The notes beneath the pieces were generated by a model. The model saw only the letters and a list, made by a program, of their open reading frames with translations. It searched no databases and was not told the DNA's origin. From Sternotherus odoratus (taxonomy: Eukaryota > Chordata > Testudines > Kinosternidae), in the NCBI GenBank assembly GCA_032164245.1, contig JAVMKO010000003.1, positions 84,674,390 to 84,738,389 on the forward strand: 64,000 nucleotides of DNA. Direction: 5' to 3'. The position numbers were made by a program, and so were the translations under genes. Numbering within the stretch: the first letter of the stretch is position 1; each line of letters starts with the position of its first letter. Of this stretch, positions 32,690 to 44,983 are shown piece after piece.

Positions 32690-33673
32690 AGCCTTGGGAC
32701 AGACTGGGGGCCAGTTGAGTCCTGCAGTTCCCAACAAAACTTTAGAGCAGCTTAAGGTTTCTCTAAGTTATGCAGGCAGGAAAGGTTCCACTGGCTGGGT
32801 ATCACCAGAATGCAAGGCTCTCTGGCCACACTATATCCCACTCCTGCACCATGTGTGATACGCATCCTATTCTGGATGCAGGCAGCTAACTGATGCTAGG
32901 GAAAAATACTCAGCGCCTTTAGAGCTGCTTTCTACAGCCTGACCAGAGCAAGCAGTTGGAATAGGGATGGAGGAATTGGTCCATTATGTGCCAGGTTGTG
33001 ACTGGCCCTAGTAAGTGAGTGCAAAGAGCAGGAGGGAACAAAGATTCTTCCAACTTGTGGCAGGGTCTCTTGCAGTGGCACCAGCTACAATGCAGTCTCA
33101 ACTAGCTCCCCATGAGATGCTAGCCATACCAAAAGGGGCAGAAGAGGATGGGGCCATGGTCCTACCCCCCATTTCCACCTTCACCCCACTCCATATTGTC
33201 CTGCAGAGATGAAGAAATGCAGTAGGGGATGCACTTTTATTTTTATAAGGGATGGTGCCGTGGCTGTTCTGTCTAGGAACTCCAAGAGGAATTGTGTCCC
33301 CATAAACGCTTTCCTGGGATACTTCATTTAATCTGGCCCTGTATTCAATGCTGTAGTTATAATACCGTATACGTACCAAAAGCCAGGAAGAAAATGGGCA
33401 AAGGAAGATGAGACTGATGATTTAGGCAAAATGTCCTAATGCTGAGATCTGTTAACTGGAGTGCACGCCGCTAAAAGTAGGATTATTCTCTGCAATATAC
33501 TCGAACAACAAAGAATGAGCCAACTCACCTATTTTTTGTTAATTTCCATATGTAGTTTCTATGATTCTGTAGCAAATGGAACACAGTGGCACTACCTAAT
33601 AAGAATACTGTACAAAATTCTGGCAATAATACAGTCTTCTTACAATGTCAGTGAAAGAACTGCATTCACTAAC
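32690..33673. other. Intron 2 sequence, nothing recognised
   Basis: No repeat ends or conserved coding sequence were recognised here. Confidence 0.4.
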
Positions 33674-33681
33674 ACTATATC

Positions 33682-34317
33682 TAGGGCATACCAAATTCTT
33701 GGCCATGAAAAACATATCAGACTGTGAAATCTGGTCCTCTCCCCTCTCTCTTCTCCCCCCCCTCCCCCCGAGAAATCTGGTCTTTTTGTGTGCTTTTACC
33801 TATACTATTCCGATTTCCTGAAGGAAATTTCTCAAATTGGGGGTCCTGACCCAAAAGGGAGCTGCAGGGGGAGGTGTCACAAGGTTATTTTAGGGAGGTA
33901 ACAGTATTGCCACCCTTACTTCTGCACTGCCTTCAGAGCTGGGTGGCTGGACAGCAGCGGCTGTTGGCTGGGTGCTCAGCTCTGAAGGTAGTGCTCCGCC
34001 AGCAGCAGCACAGAAGTAAGGGTGGCAATACCCTTATTTCTGTGCTGCTGCTGGCAGTGGCTCGGCCTTCAGAGTTGGGCTTCCGGTCAACAGCCACCAC
34101 TCTCCAGCTGCCCAGTTCTGAAGGCAGTACAGCTGCCAGCAGCAGCGCAGAAGCAAGTGTAGAAGTACCACAGCCCCCCCCCCCCAATAACCTTGGGTCA
34201 GGACCCCTACAGTTACAACACTGTAAAATTTCACATTTAACTAGCTGAAATCATGAAATTTACAAAAAAAAAATTCTGATCGTGAAATTGACCAAAATGG
34301 AATTTGGTAGGGCCCTA
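33682..34317. mobile_element. Non-autonomous hAT-like element (TAGGGC family, copy 1)
   Basis: The ends are tagggcataccaaattc and gaatttggtagggcccta. The perfect 8-bp duplication actatatc lies at 33674-33681 and 34318-34325. The interior has CAG/CTG-rich inverted units such as gtgctgctgctggcag and cagaagtaagggtggcaata. It is non-coding, and the frames of about 84-124 codons are shadows. Relatives are at 39476 and 61259. Confidence 0.88.
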
Positions 34318-34325
34318 ACTATATC

Positions 34326-34946
34326 AAATCCAGTGAACCAGAGGGAGCTAAGCTGATTCATGTTGGCCCCAAAGAGTCTAGAGATCTGCTTTGACATTGT
34401 GGAGGGGATGTTCTCCAATTGGCTTTAAGATTACTCTTCAAAAAACAAAAGAAATAGAGTGTACAAAAACTACATTAGAAGAACATTAAGGAGGTGCCTA
34501 ATTCCAACACCGTGAAAGTGATTCTGATGCACACCTGCTGCTCTATTCTTAGCTCACCCTGTGTGGTTGTGCCTGTGTATTCTTGAACATATGGCACGTA
34601 AGATCAAATGGTTTCCTGAGGCCTTTGTAACAAATGAGTGAGGTCTGCTGCAGCTTTTGTATCATGGCTGCTTCCAAGGCAACTCAGCATTTCCCGGATG
34701 AAATACCTATTACACAAGACAACACCTGAGGTGTATTTTGCCCCACAGCCCAGCTATGTTCCGCAGTATTTGGACAGTTAAGGAAGGAGAGGCAGCCTTG
34801 AATGTCACAGCTTTACTTTACTTAACTGAGACCCATTGGGGTTTATCTTCCCAGCACAACTTCCTAACAAAAACACCCAACTCCGGACACTGAGGCCTCT
34901 CATTTCCCCACTGAACCGATATGGGGTTTTCTCACACTACTCTGTC
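34326..34946. other. Intron 2 sequence, nothing recognised
   Basis: No feature was recognised between two mobile elements. Confidence 0.4.
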
Positions 34947-35486
34947 AGTAGCGACAGAGAGTACTATGGCACCTTAAAGACTAACAGACATATTGGAGCA
35001 TAAGCTTTCGTGGTTGAATATCCACTTCGTCAGATGCATGCAGTGGAAATTTCCAGAAGCAGGTATAAATATGCAGGCAAGAATCAGGCTAGAGATAAGG
35101 AAGTTAGTTCAATCAGGGAGGAGGAGGAGGCCCTCTTCTAGCAGTTGATCTGGAGGTGTGAACTCCAAGAGAGGAGAAACTGCTTTTGTAGTTGGCTAGC
35201 CATTCAGTCTATGGGCATGTCTTCACTACCACTTTAATTCGACCTTAACGACGTTAGGTCGAATTAAACGTGTACCTGTCTTCACATACATGCCCTTAAA
35301 GTCGATTTAAAGGGCCCTCAAAATCGAATTTGTAACTCCTGCCTGACGAGAGAAGTAAGGCTAAAATCGACTTCTCTATGTCTACTGTGAGTAAGTGAAG
35401 AGGCATCTGAAGTTAAGCCTCTGACCTCCGAGCAGCCCCGCCCACCTGAACAGTCCCCCCGCCTGCCCCCCCCCCCCCCGCCCGAG

Positions 35487-35566
35487 GCTGCTTGAGCCAG
35501 CGGGTCAGCTTCTTGGTCAATTTCAGGTGAAATTGACTAGGCAGCTGACCCGCTCGCTCAAGCAGC
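35487..35566. repeat. 80-bp palindrome, copy 1
   Basis: It begins gctgcttgagccagcgggtc and ends in its near complement, meeting at caatttcaggtgaaattg. It is flanked by C- and G-runs. It is almost the same as 35680-35759. Confidence 0.9.
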
Positions 35567-35679
35567 CCGGCGCCGGCTCCCCCCCCCCCCCTCGGGCGGG
35601 CGGGGGGTCCGGCGGGGGGGCTGTTCAGGTGGGCGGGGGGGGGACCTGCGGGGCTACTCGGGCGGGGGTCCGGCGCGGG

Positions 35680-35759
35680 GCTGCTTGAGCGAGCGGGTCA
35701 GCTGCTTGGTCAATTTCAGGTGAAATTGACTAGGCAGCTGACCCGCTTGCTCAAGCAGC
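35680..35759. repeat. 80-bp palindrome, copy 2
   Basis: This is the second copy of the palindrome at 35487-35566, with a few base changes, in the same orientation and about 193 bp downstream. Each would form a long hairpin when single-stranded. Confidence 0.9.
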
Positions 35760-36168
35760 CCCGCGCCGGCTCTCCCCCCCCCCCCCCCATCGGGCGGGCG
35801 GGTGGGGTCCGGCGGGGGGGCTGTTCAGGCGGGCGGAGGGGTCCGCGGGGCTGCTTGGGAGGGTGTGGGGGGGGTCCGGCACGCATTGCACTGTGGGCTA
35901 CCTACCCAAAGTGCAATGCGGGCTATGTCGACCCCTGCAAAAGTTCTAGGACAGACAGTGTCGACCACTGTCGACCTGCTGTCCTGGTGGGGACACACTG
36001 ATTCGATTTTCTAAAATCGAATTTAGAAAATCGAATTAAGGGAAATCGACCTAGTCCTGTAGTGAAGACATACCCTTTGTTTAATCCTGAGCTGATGGTG
36101 TCAAATTTGCAAAGGAGCTGAAGCTCAGCAGTTTCTCTTTGAAGTCTGATCCTGAAGTTTTTTTGCTA

Positions 36169-37480
36169 TTGTTTGGGTTTTTTCCCATTCCTGAAGAGGT
36201 TTCTCCATGTTTGGAGTGATACATTCAGTACAGGGGCTCTGATTTTTGCAGAAATGTTTGAGGAGGAAAGGATTTCAGGACTAAAAGCAAAACAAAAGCT
36301 AATGTCAAAAAGTGACAACATTTTGTAACATTCGGGGTAAACTGATGAAGGCACAGCCTTCTTAATTAGTGGATAAGAAAGAGACCATAGCATCTTGGCC
36401 TCACATTATCATTTGAGTAAGCTATGCTGGGTAGGATAATCAGTTCCTGTGCGTCTAGCCTTTTCTCAGTGCAGTCTTTCTGCCATGGTGCATTTCATTC
36501 CAATTATTTCCAACTGATGTGTGAACTCCAGGAAGCCTGCTCAGTGAGGAGCAGGAAGTTAGCATCAAAGGTAGTTGACCTCTGAAGAATGTATTTGAAT
36601 TTTTCTGTAGTTCATGGAGTGCTGGACAAAAGTAGATAGCAGAGCAGTTCTGATAAAACTTCTCTTTCTGTCTCTGATATTCTCTACAGCTTCTCATGTG
36701 ACAGAGGTCTATGTCCTGAAAAGCAATAATAGCTTAAGCTCTCAAGGTCAGGGACTGAATTGCCTTCTGTACCATATGCACACCGTTTCCACTCAACAAT
36801 ATGGGTTTTGGCCTTTCATGGGATTATTTGCATGATTATCACCAGATTTCCAGCACTGTGGAGATCTGACATCCAGCTAATCGCATGGATGGTTCATGCA
36901 GCTGGACAGTCCCGAAACTGGAATGTAGTTTGGCCCTTCCTTTTATGTTGAATGTTGGTGATTTTTATCATTTCATTCTTCTCCTTCCTCATTCCGGATA
37001 GTTTCCTTCAACTGGGAAAGAGTGGTCAGGTGGAGTTTGGTTTGTTTGGTTTGTGTTTAAATAGATTTCTTTTAAAAAAAACTTAAATCAAATTTTTTTT
37101 TTAGTTACATGTTGGTGTCCCTACTTTCTTCCTATTCACATTGTTACATTGCTAAAGTTGATATTTTGAATTTTTTTCTTTACTTGGTTTCCTGATTGAT
37201 AGTCAAGTTTAGATTATTTTTTTTTAAAAAAAAATACTGATTTTTTTTTTCTGCTATGAAGTTTCATATTTGGAGTGCTCATGTATGCTGAAAATGACAA
37301 ATTCAGGGCCTCTTCTTCAGAGCGTATTAGAGAAGAGTTTCTCCTTCCTGCCAAACTTTTTTTTTTGGAGATCTCAAGAATTTTTCCTACTCTGCTTTGG
37401 AATGGATCATAGACCCCTTGACATTTTTCATGAAAAATGTCAGCAAGAGAGACCCAAGAATAGTCAGTAAGCAAGTAGGG
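36169..37480. other. Intron 2 sequence, nothing firm recognised
   Basis: T-rich and A-rich tracts are present. No coding or repeat boundaries were seen. Confidence 0.35.
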
Positions 37481-37488
37481 TGGGGGCT

Positions 37489-37554
37489 TTGGAAGATCCA
37501 GGTTCAAGTCTCTCTGAATCAGGCAGAGCAGGGTCTTGAACCTGGATCTTCCAA
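37489..37554. repeat. Perfect 20-bp inverted repeat (hairpin)
   Basis: Arms 37489-37508 and 37535-37554 are exact complements (ttggaagatccaggttcaag and cttgaacctggatcttccaa) around a 26-base loop. The ggttcaag motif is tRNA B-box-like, and the core matches a palindromic tRNA-like turtle repeat. Confidence 0.88.
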
Positions 37555-37829
37555 ATCCTTGGTAAATGGACTATTAACTTTTTTTTTTGGCGGGGGGGGG
37601 GGGGGGGGGGAAGAAGGGGGAGAGGTGTGCATTTTTCTCTCTGTGACCAGAAATACTATCCTTACATTGAGGATAGGGCAAACCCAAAATTGATAAGCGA
37701 ATAGCCTGTGCTATATTTGTAACTAACTATCAATACTGAACTTCTACAAATCAAGAGAGCTGAAATGCTTTAACCAGACTATATTCCCCCTCAGGTTTAC
37801 AGTTTGAAGTCAGTGGACTCGTGCTCCTA

Positions 37830-37995
37830 AGACACTTGGGTCCTGTTAAAAATCTTAGGGACCCAAATATGGGCCTAGGAGACTAGCTTGAAAATTTTGG
37901 CCCATTGTGCTAGGTACTGTACAAACACAGAACAAAAAGGCCCTGCCGTCCAGACCTTACAATCTAGCGTAAACCAAGACAACAATGGATACTGA
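37830..37995 (-). repeat. Old amniote interspersed repeat, reversed
   Basis: gtgctaggtactgtacaaac, aacaaaaaggccctgcc and gaccttacaatctagc are the complementary form of the 3'-end repeat at 9375 and 11791. Degraded flanking repeat lies from about 37830. Confidence 0.5.
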
Positions 37996-39231
37996 AAAAC
38001 AGATGGGGGAGTATGAGGAAACAGTTGAGACACTGTTGGTCAGCATGGTAGGCGGTGGTCTCAGCACAGCAGTGGTTTTGTATGCATGGTGGAAAAAGAA
38101 GGCTTTTGAAGGATGATCATGAGAGAGTTCTGCAGATGTTTACAGGGAGCTCCTCCCATAATGCTCCTTATGCATGCTTAACTCTAAATACTAGCAGTCC
38201 TATTTAAGTCAATGAGACTGTTGATGAGAGTAAAATTATGAAGCTGCTTATGTCTCCCTGGTTAGGGCCTCAATTTGCTATAAGCAACCCCCCCGCCCCC
38301 CCCCCCCCCCAAAAAAAAACAACAAAACATTGAAATCTCATAAAATAAGACACTCTGGTGGTGGCATTTTAAAACCCCAGCATTTATAATTCAGTTAATT
38401 CTAGATTTTAATCTATAAAATTGCAGTAGCCCAAATTTTCCAATTGGTTGTATAAGATTCCTACCTGATTTAAAAATCAATGATTTTTACAAAGTAGGTG
38501 ATTTCAATCGTGATTTAATTCAGTGATTGAAATTGTCGTAATTTAAGTTGCTGTACCTTGTTTTCAAGGCACTTGATATGTGGGTCTTTGCAGTAAGAGG
38601 ATGGTAGCAATGCAGAGCCTGTAACTTTAAGCTGAATTTAGCATTGCTTTTGTTCAAGGTTATTTTCTCTGGGTGTTGAATCCACTACAGCAGTAGCAAA
38701 AAAGGATAGGATTATGAATGTGTCCTGTGTACATTCACTCCTAGTCGGCTATACTGTATGACAAAGTAATGTTAAAAGCATGAAGCAAATTGTTTTACCT
38801 GCCCAGCCTACCTGGCGCTAGTGCTTTTGTGCCTTCCTCCTCCATCTGAGTGCTGGATAGGAGAATTGCCCCACGCCGCTGTGCAAGTACATGGTCACCT
38901 CTGATGGTAAATCGGAGCAAATCATTGATGCACTGGTGGGGAGGCCCCAGCAGTACCATAGATTTGCTGATTAGTGTGCCCGGTGGTTCAACACCAGGTT
39001 TGCAGGCTGGATCCATCCAGCTTGGCATAGTTCTGCATCCTGTTTGGCATATTCAGATTCTGCAGAATCTCAACTTTAATTAAAAAAATATATTCCAGCC
39101 CTTATGGTTGCAAATATAATCTTATGCAGTGTTGTCTGCCTGAGTATGCAGATAGCTCAGATGCATTGTTTCAGGCTGTGTGAACTCCAGTACTGCCTAT
39201 TAATGTCACTGGTTTATTGACTCTAAAGCAG
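37996..39231. other. Intron 2 sequence, nothing firm recognised
   Basis: A C-run followed by an A-run lies at about 38288-38320. No gene is seen, and the 77-codon frames near 38800-39080 are chance. Confidence 0.35.
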
Positions 39232-39310
39232 CGGTGGGCAAACTATGGCCCGCGGCCATATCCGGCCCGTGGGCTCCTCCCAACCGGCCCCTGGGTGGGG
39301 AGGGAGGGCA
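39232..39310. mobile_element. Truncated hAT-like element, one end only
   Basis: cagcggtgggcaaactatgg and cccgcggccatatccggccc are the left end of a common hAT-type element (cagtggtgggcaaac type). The right end is missing and no duplication can be checked. Confidence 0.6.
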
Positions 39311-39475
39311 AAAGTAGCAGTGATCCTAAATGTGAACATATTTTCCCACTGAATAATGTTGAACGGGACAGTAGGTACTGAATGAATAATAAATGATGAT
39401 TTAGAATTTAGTTACAGATAAGGGGCCTTGATCTTTTTATAAACCTCCCACTGATATCCAAGCATATCTAATCAT

Positions 39476-39645
39476 TAGGACCCTACCAAATTCACATCTG
39501 TGAAAAACGTTACAGATCATGAAATCTGGTCTTTCTTTTGTGTATTTTTAACCTGTGCTGTACAGATATTTTAAAAAAATAAAATACAAAAAATCCCATG
39601 ACTGTGAAACTGACCAAAATGGACCAAGAATTTGGTAGGGCCGTA
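39476..39645. mobile_element. Short hAT-like MITE (TAGGGC family, copy 2)
   Basis: The ends are taggaccctaccaaattc and gaatttggtagggccgta. The 8-bp flanks ctaatcat and ttaatcat (39468-39475 and 39646-39653) agree at 7 of 8 positions. It is the short form of the element at 33682. Confidence 0.85.
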
Positions 39646-39653
39646 TTAATCAT

Positions 39654-40321
39654 CACAATGGTGAAAAAGCTCCTGGAGCCCCAAATGTCCCCTACAATAG
39701 GGCTCCCAACATTACTGGCCCCAACGCAGCTGAATTGTTAACACCAGCAGTGTAGTAGATGAAGCTCCAGAGACGTTTCATTAAGAGTGTGCCTCACCTG
39801 TCTTATAGGCCATCATTCCTGGGAGCAGAGGGGTATAGTGTTTAATCCAGGCTGGAAAAGTTTAGCTTCACAAGTGATCATTGGTGAAGGAATGACCCAT
39901 GCCAGAATTTAGAAGTAACTAAGATGGAGGGAGACTCATTGATAGGCACAGAAATCCATGTAGCACAAGGAATAGGATTATTTTTATATCATTGCCATCC
40001 AGTTCAGCTTGTGAGAATCTTCCATAAAACCATTAGGAATACTTCTCCCTGGAGAATAGTTTATCAGCTCTTATTAATCATTCTCAATGATAAAAGGCAA
40101 ATGTTTTGCAGTTTCAGTCAGGTGTATTCCTTCAGGCTCCGTGCTCATACAGTCTGCAGGTCACTCATGGCCCTGGACCATTTTTTTCATAGCCCTTGTT
40201 GATATTCATCAGTAGAGCAGTTAAAAAATATACGTTCCTCGTTTATTTCCCTTTAAAACAGCTGTGATTCGCCTGAAGTTTGGTTGTGGACCCCACCTCT
40301 CAGTTCTTAGCCCTTTACTTC
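39654..40321. other. Intron 2 sequence, nothing recognised
   Basis: No coding or repeat boundary was recognised between two hAT elements. Confidence 0.4.
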
Positions 40322-40329
40322 CCCTAGGT

Positions 40330-41209
40330 CAGGGGTCTGCAACCTTTACCACTCAAAGAGCCATTTGGACCCGTTTCCCACAGTAAAGAAAACACTGGGA
40401 GCCACAAAACCCTTTTGACATTTAAAATGAAATAACACTGCATATAACGTTTTTTTTGCCTTTATGCTATGTATAAACAAACTACAATGTGTTGCATTTA
40501 TGAAATCAATGAACGACTGCAGAGAAAACAAAATTACATTTCTGCATGCAACAAAACATTTTGAGCTCTGAAAAAAAGACGTTCCTTCCCTCCCTCCCCC
40601 CCCTCCGGCCGTGCTCTCGCTCTTCTTCCTCCCCCCCCATTCCTCCCCCCCGCTCCGGCCGTGCTCTCACTCTTCTTCCCTCCCCCCCCTCCGGCCGTGC
40701 TCTCGCTCTTCTTCCTCCCCCCCCTTCCTCCCCCCCCCGCTCCCCCCCGCTCCGGCCGTGCTCTCGCTCTTCTTCCCTCCCCCTCCCCTCCCCTCCGGCC
40801 GTGCTCTCGCTCTTCTTCCTCCCCCCCCCCCGCCATGCTTTCACTCCCCCCCTCCCCCAGCTTGCCTTGCCTTGCCTCGTGCCCCGGCCCCGGCTCGCTC
40901 TTATCCGCCGGCTCCGCTGTGCTTCGCCTCCTGCCCCGGCCCCGGCCCGACTCGCACTTCTCCGCCGGCTCCGCCTCGCCTCGTGCCCCGGCCCCAGCTC
41001 CGCCTCCGTTCTTCTCCCCCCCCCGCCGCTCGCCTCTTATTGACCCCGCCCCTCTCTTTCGGCTGCGGCTCCGCGCACTGGTTGGACAGTGCTGGCGGGC
41101 CGCATAGAAAACAGTCTGCGGGCCGGTTAAAATTAGAACACACAGGGAGCTGCATCGGAGGGATGAAAGAGCCGCATGCGGCTCCGGAGCCGCGGGTTGC
41201 AGACCCCTG
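40330..41209 (-). mobile_element. Non-autonomous hAT element with C-rich minisatellite, copy 2
   Basis: The ends are CAGGGGTCTGCAACC and GGTTGCAGACCCCTG, with the perfect 8-bp duplication ccctaggt at 40322-40329 and 41210-41217. It is the reversed relative of 11063-11782: it shares accactcaaagagccatttg, ccgcatgcggctccggagcc and the tandem array. The body differs in array length and has an extra segment at about 40441-40580 (gcctttatgctatgtataaa). Frames of 100-203 codons are array artefacts. Confidence 0.92.
40590..40860 (-). repeat. C-rich minisatellite inside the reversed hAT element
   Basis: About six units contain ccggccgtgctctcgctctt followed by cttcc and C-runs. It is the complement of the array at 11400-11670, with different unit spacing. 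Confidence 0.85.
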
Positions 41210-41217
41210 CCCTAGGT

Positions 41218-41473
41218 TGTAACTTGTTTTCAGAGTCATTACAACCAGGTCTGCAGCTGTCCACCTCCATCTTATCTTCTCTGCCTCTTTGTACCTTTGG
41301 TTTTTAGTACACTCCTGCTCTGAGCAGGGCTCAGCTGCAAGTGCCTTCTCCAGGCTACCAGGCAGAATCCCCACTTTTAACAGCATGTGGGCTAGCCAGC
41401 CACTTTTCAGGATGGAAGAGAGATGGTGGGGATGGGTCTGCACACTTTTAGGAGAGAGAGGATGTTTCTGTGG
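41218..41473. other. Intron 2 sequence, nothing recognised
   Basis: No feature was recognised. Confidence 0.4.
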
Positions 41474-41590
41474 TTAAGGGACCAGGAAGGGGCATGGGAG
41501 ATCTGTGTTAATTCTGGGCTCTGCTACAGATTCTGTGTGATGTTGAATTTCTCTGAGACTTAATGGGGATATTAAATTTCCCCACTTTAC
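41474..41590 (+). repeat. Degraded MIR-like SINE
   Basis: gcatgggagatctgtgttaa, ctgggctctgctacag, ctgtgtgatgttgaatttct and acttaatgggg follow the MIR order, but with many changes. Confidence 0.5.
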
Positions 41591-44500
41591 ATACTAAAAA
41601 AGCTTATTAGCTGCACATAAAACAGGGTGTTTCCTAATGCACAGAAAGTACATTGTATGTTTGGTTTCTTTTAATCCTTGTTTGCTTAGGAAAGTAGTGC
41701 ATTTTTATTGTTGAATACACTAAGGCCCAGTGAATGTAAATGCACAGTGCATGGCAAATGTGGTGTTTAAACAACTGTTTATTTTAATAGCCATCCTTTA
41801 GAACTGCTAAGATTTAAGACTGTTTACATTGCTGCTAAAGCTGAATGCAGTCCCAAAACACAGGGTAACCTTTAAAACTCTGCCTGTAATAATTGGAAAT
41901 GAAACTCAACCCTTCTTGTCTCCTGACTGAGCTTTTTTTGATTGTATGGCCCCAGTTTTGCTTACACAGTGGACAAATAAGCATCGCATTCATCCAGCTC
42001 ATCATGCAGGATCAGGGAGTGAAGAATGTTTGAAGTGTCAAAACAAGAGACTTAACCAGAAAGAGTTTTTCATTCCTTTATTGCTGAGTCTAGATTCCCA
42101 CTAAATATGCTTCTGGCTCTAACCCTGGAGATGGTGATGGAAAGAAAATGTGTGTGTTGTACAATGTAGTTAATAGTGAATGAATTCCTTAAGATTGTCA
42201 TCCATGTACTGGAAGAAATTACTGCAGATTGTGGAATCTTTTCACTTAGTGGAAATGTTAATGTTTGATTGAATTGTACTAAGTGAATGCACAGCAGAAA
42301 ATATTTGATAGTTATGGTCCCAACCAAGATCCGGAAGCATTGTGCTAGACAAATATTAAGAGACCGTTCCTTCCCAAAAGACCTTGCAATCTGGACAGTC
42401 AAGGGATGGAGAAAGAGATTTGTCATGGGAATCACTCTAACTGGGGAGCAGTGCTTTCCATTGTTCTAGAGAAAGCTGGTTTGGATTTGACCAAGTTGTT
42501 AGTCATTTAAAATGGCATACTGGTCGTGTACAGGAATTCTTTTAGATAAGGTCAGAAGGTTCACCAATAAGGATCGATTTACTGACCCTTATCACACATT
42601 CACACTCTATTTCAGCTAATAATCTCTTAAATCTCACTCTTGTGCTTTTTGGAGAAACACTGAAGAAACTTAATAGCTGCAAATAAAATTGGCAATGAAT
42701 ACATAAAGGATACTGGTTGTCTTATAATAAAGGGCCCTTTGGGATTTGTGTGCGCCATCAGGTTCTTTAAGAACAGAGTTAGCTGGAATCCATTATCCAC
42801 GGTACACACAGTGCAAAGAAAGAAGAGCTTTGGGAGGGATGTGGTAGGAAAACAACTAGAAATGTATCAAAAAGAAGTTCCTCTAGAGATTAAGGACATC
42901 CTGGTTATTTCTTTTGGCCTTGTCCACAGACTGACACATTTTAATATTGCGATGTATGTTTTCTTTGTTGCTTTTTCCTCACCTTTTCCTTTGTACAGTA
43001 CTGCTGCTGTCAGAGCAATAGTACATTATGTGCCTAATGTTCTTTCATCTTGACAGTAGTGTCAAGCTATTAACAGGGTGGACTTTCTCTGTATTTAAAT
43101 AGAGATGTTACTAAGGGGCATAGCAAAGCAGCTAATAACCTTAGAAACCATCTCCAGATGGGTGATAGTTTCAGAGATATTTAATTATGATCACCTATAT
43201 GAATTCTGTAGTCTGTTGCTTCAGGTTGTACAGTAGATTAACTAGTTTAGTCAAGTCTGTCTTTCCCACAAGGGTCATTACATTTCTGTGATGGCAACTC
43301 AGATTCTGGTGGCTGTTATGTAAATGAAAATATTCTTGTATTGTCTTCTGTATTCTTTTGCTTATCTGCTTTATGTTTAATGGGGATGTTAGCTGTGCCT
43401 CCCTTCCAAAATTCCAGATCTCCAGTGTGTTAGGCCCAGCTAACATACACCCCATTAATTTTCAGTTAGACGTGCTTCCTCTCCAAAACTGCACTGTGAT
43501 AAACAGCTCTGCATTTCTGTTTCAGAGGTGGGTGATGTGATTCTTCCATGTATATAGTTTGTAAAGCAAAAGGAGAGGAGCACATACTTGGAGCAAAGGG
43601 TGAAGGGGAGAGGAAATGCTGGGAAAGACAGCAAGGAGAATTCGCTACTGGAAAGGAGGCATCAAGGGGAGAAAGAGGAAGCGCTACAGAGGAACAGCAT
43701 TGGGGCAGTGGGGAGGGAAGGCAAAGGACATCCCCTGTCTCATGGATGAGAGGAATCCCTAGGTGAACAGGTGAAAGCATTTGGGGGCACATGAGGCAGG
43801 ACTTATAGCCTACAGCACATTGCAAATACCAATACATGTGGGAAGTACACAGAGGGTGCAAATATTCGCCATGCTTAAATAATCAAAATCACAAAATTGG
43901 CTTTTTGGGAGTGGATTTCCTGTGTAAACATGGGTGTATTGTGGATTTGACTAACCACGTACTGTGTGTTACAAGCAAGAGGATCGCACCAGGAAGAGGG
44001 GGATAAAAGAAACCTCAGGTGGGGTGGTGGGGGGGAGCAAAATAAGGTCAGAAATCCCATTAAGATGTTGCAGGTAAAGCAGGGCACATCCCAAGGAATT
44101 GTTGCGGCTCATCCATTTAGTGTGTTAGGAGAGAGGTGAGCCTTTTGGTGGAAGCCACTGTATATCTGGGTAAGCATCCACAGTGAAATTCTGGCCCTGT
44201 GGATACTAATGGCAAAACTCCAATTGACTTCAATGGAATGAGGATGTCACCATCCAACTTCAGGATCCTAAACCCCAAAGCTTAGAAGTTTGAACTGTTT
44301 TCCCATCACTACTTTTTATGTATTTTTGCAGCATTGATGCTGACTTTGTGCATGCTCTTTCTTTTTCTAAATTTTTGGTGTTCTCATTGTAATGCAGGAT
44401 AATCTTGTACTGATGCAATAGCATAAAGGAATGCATTGTGTGAATATTTTATATTATATATTAAAAATATGGCAGATAATGTAGGTTTTAATGACCATTT

Positions 44501-44975
44501 TTCAGCTTTTGCTTTTTTCCCCCCTCTTGCTCAAGAAAATTGTTAAGAACAGTCTGAAATCAGTTTTAAAGACATGTATATTTTAAAGATACCATTCTGA
44601 TTATCTGTTTGACCTCCTGCATAACATGGATGATGGAACCTCCCTCACTAATTTCTGCATCAGACCCATCATGTCTACATGAGCTATAGCATAATGGTCT
44701 TAATAAGTAAGACTCAATTTAAAATTACCCAGATGCACAAAAACGCTTTCATGCTTCCCAGATCCTCAGCCTATTTCGAGAACCATCCCCTGAAAGATGT
44801 GTTTTTTATGATTGCCAACTACAGAGATTTCACTAGCTTCAACTAAACTACTGCAGCTAAATAGAGCTGTAGATATTTAAATTTTTTAAAGTCCTCATGT
44901 CTGCAGGATTGCATTTTAACCCGTCTGGGGGTAAAATTTGCCTCCTTTTTTGGACTGAACTATCTTTTATTAATA
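41591..44975. other. Intron 2 sequence, mostly unrecognised
   Basis: Near 42285-42405 there is a degraded reversed copy of the old repeat (cattgtgctagac, ccttgcaatctggac). Other ORFs (up to 131 codons, 43466-43861) lack any domain. Confidence 0.4.
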
Positions 44976-44983
44976 TGCATGAT

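Larger units (their letters stand above)
35213..36075. mobile_element. DNA element with internal palindromes, nested in a Penelope fragment
   Basis: The ends are gggcatgtcttcacta and tagtgaagacataccc, which are inverted complements with one mismatch. The interior holds cgatttaaagggccctcaaa, three GC-rich strings (ggcgggcgggg type) and the two 80-bp palindromes at 35487 and 35680. Near the right end, gattttctaaaatcg is itself palindromic. It has no transposase frame. The target duplication is not resolved, so the superfamily is open (hAT, Harbinger or other). Confidence 0.7.
34947..36168 (-). mobile_element. Penelope-like fragment, interrupted
   Basis: The tail motifs ctatggcaccttaaagacta, gcataagctttcgtgg and ccacttcgtcagatgcatg are followed by tcaatcagggaggag and gtgaactccaagagagg, up to about 35212. 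The same element resumes at 36076 (tttgtttaatcctgagctg, gctgaagctcagcag) and ends near 36168. In between sits a DNA element (35213-36075). Only the 3' part of the Penelope element remains. Confidence 0.65.
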
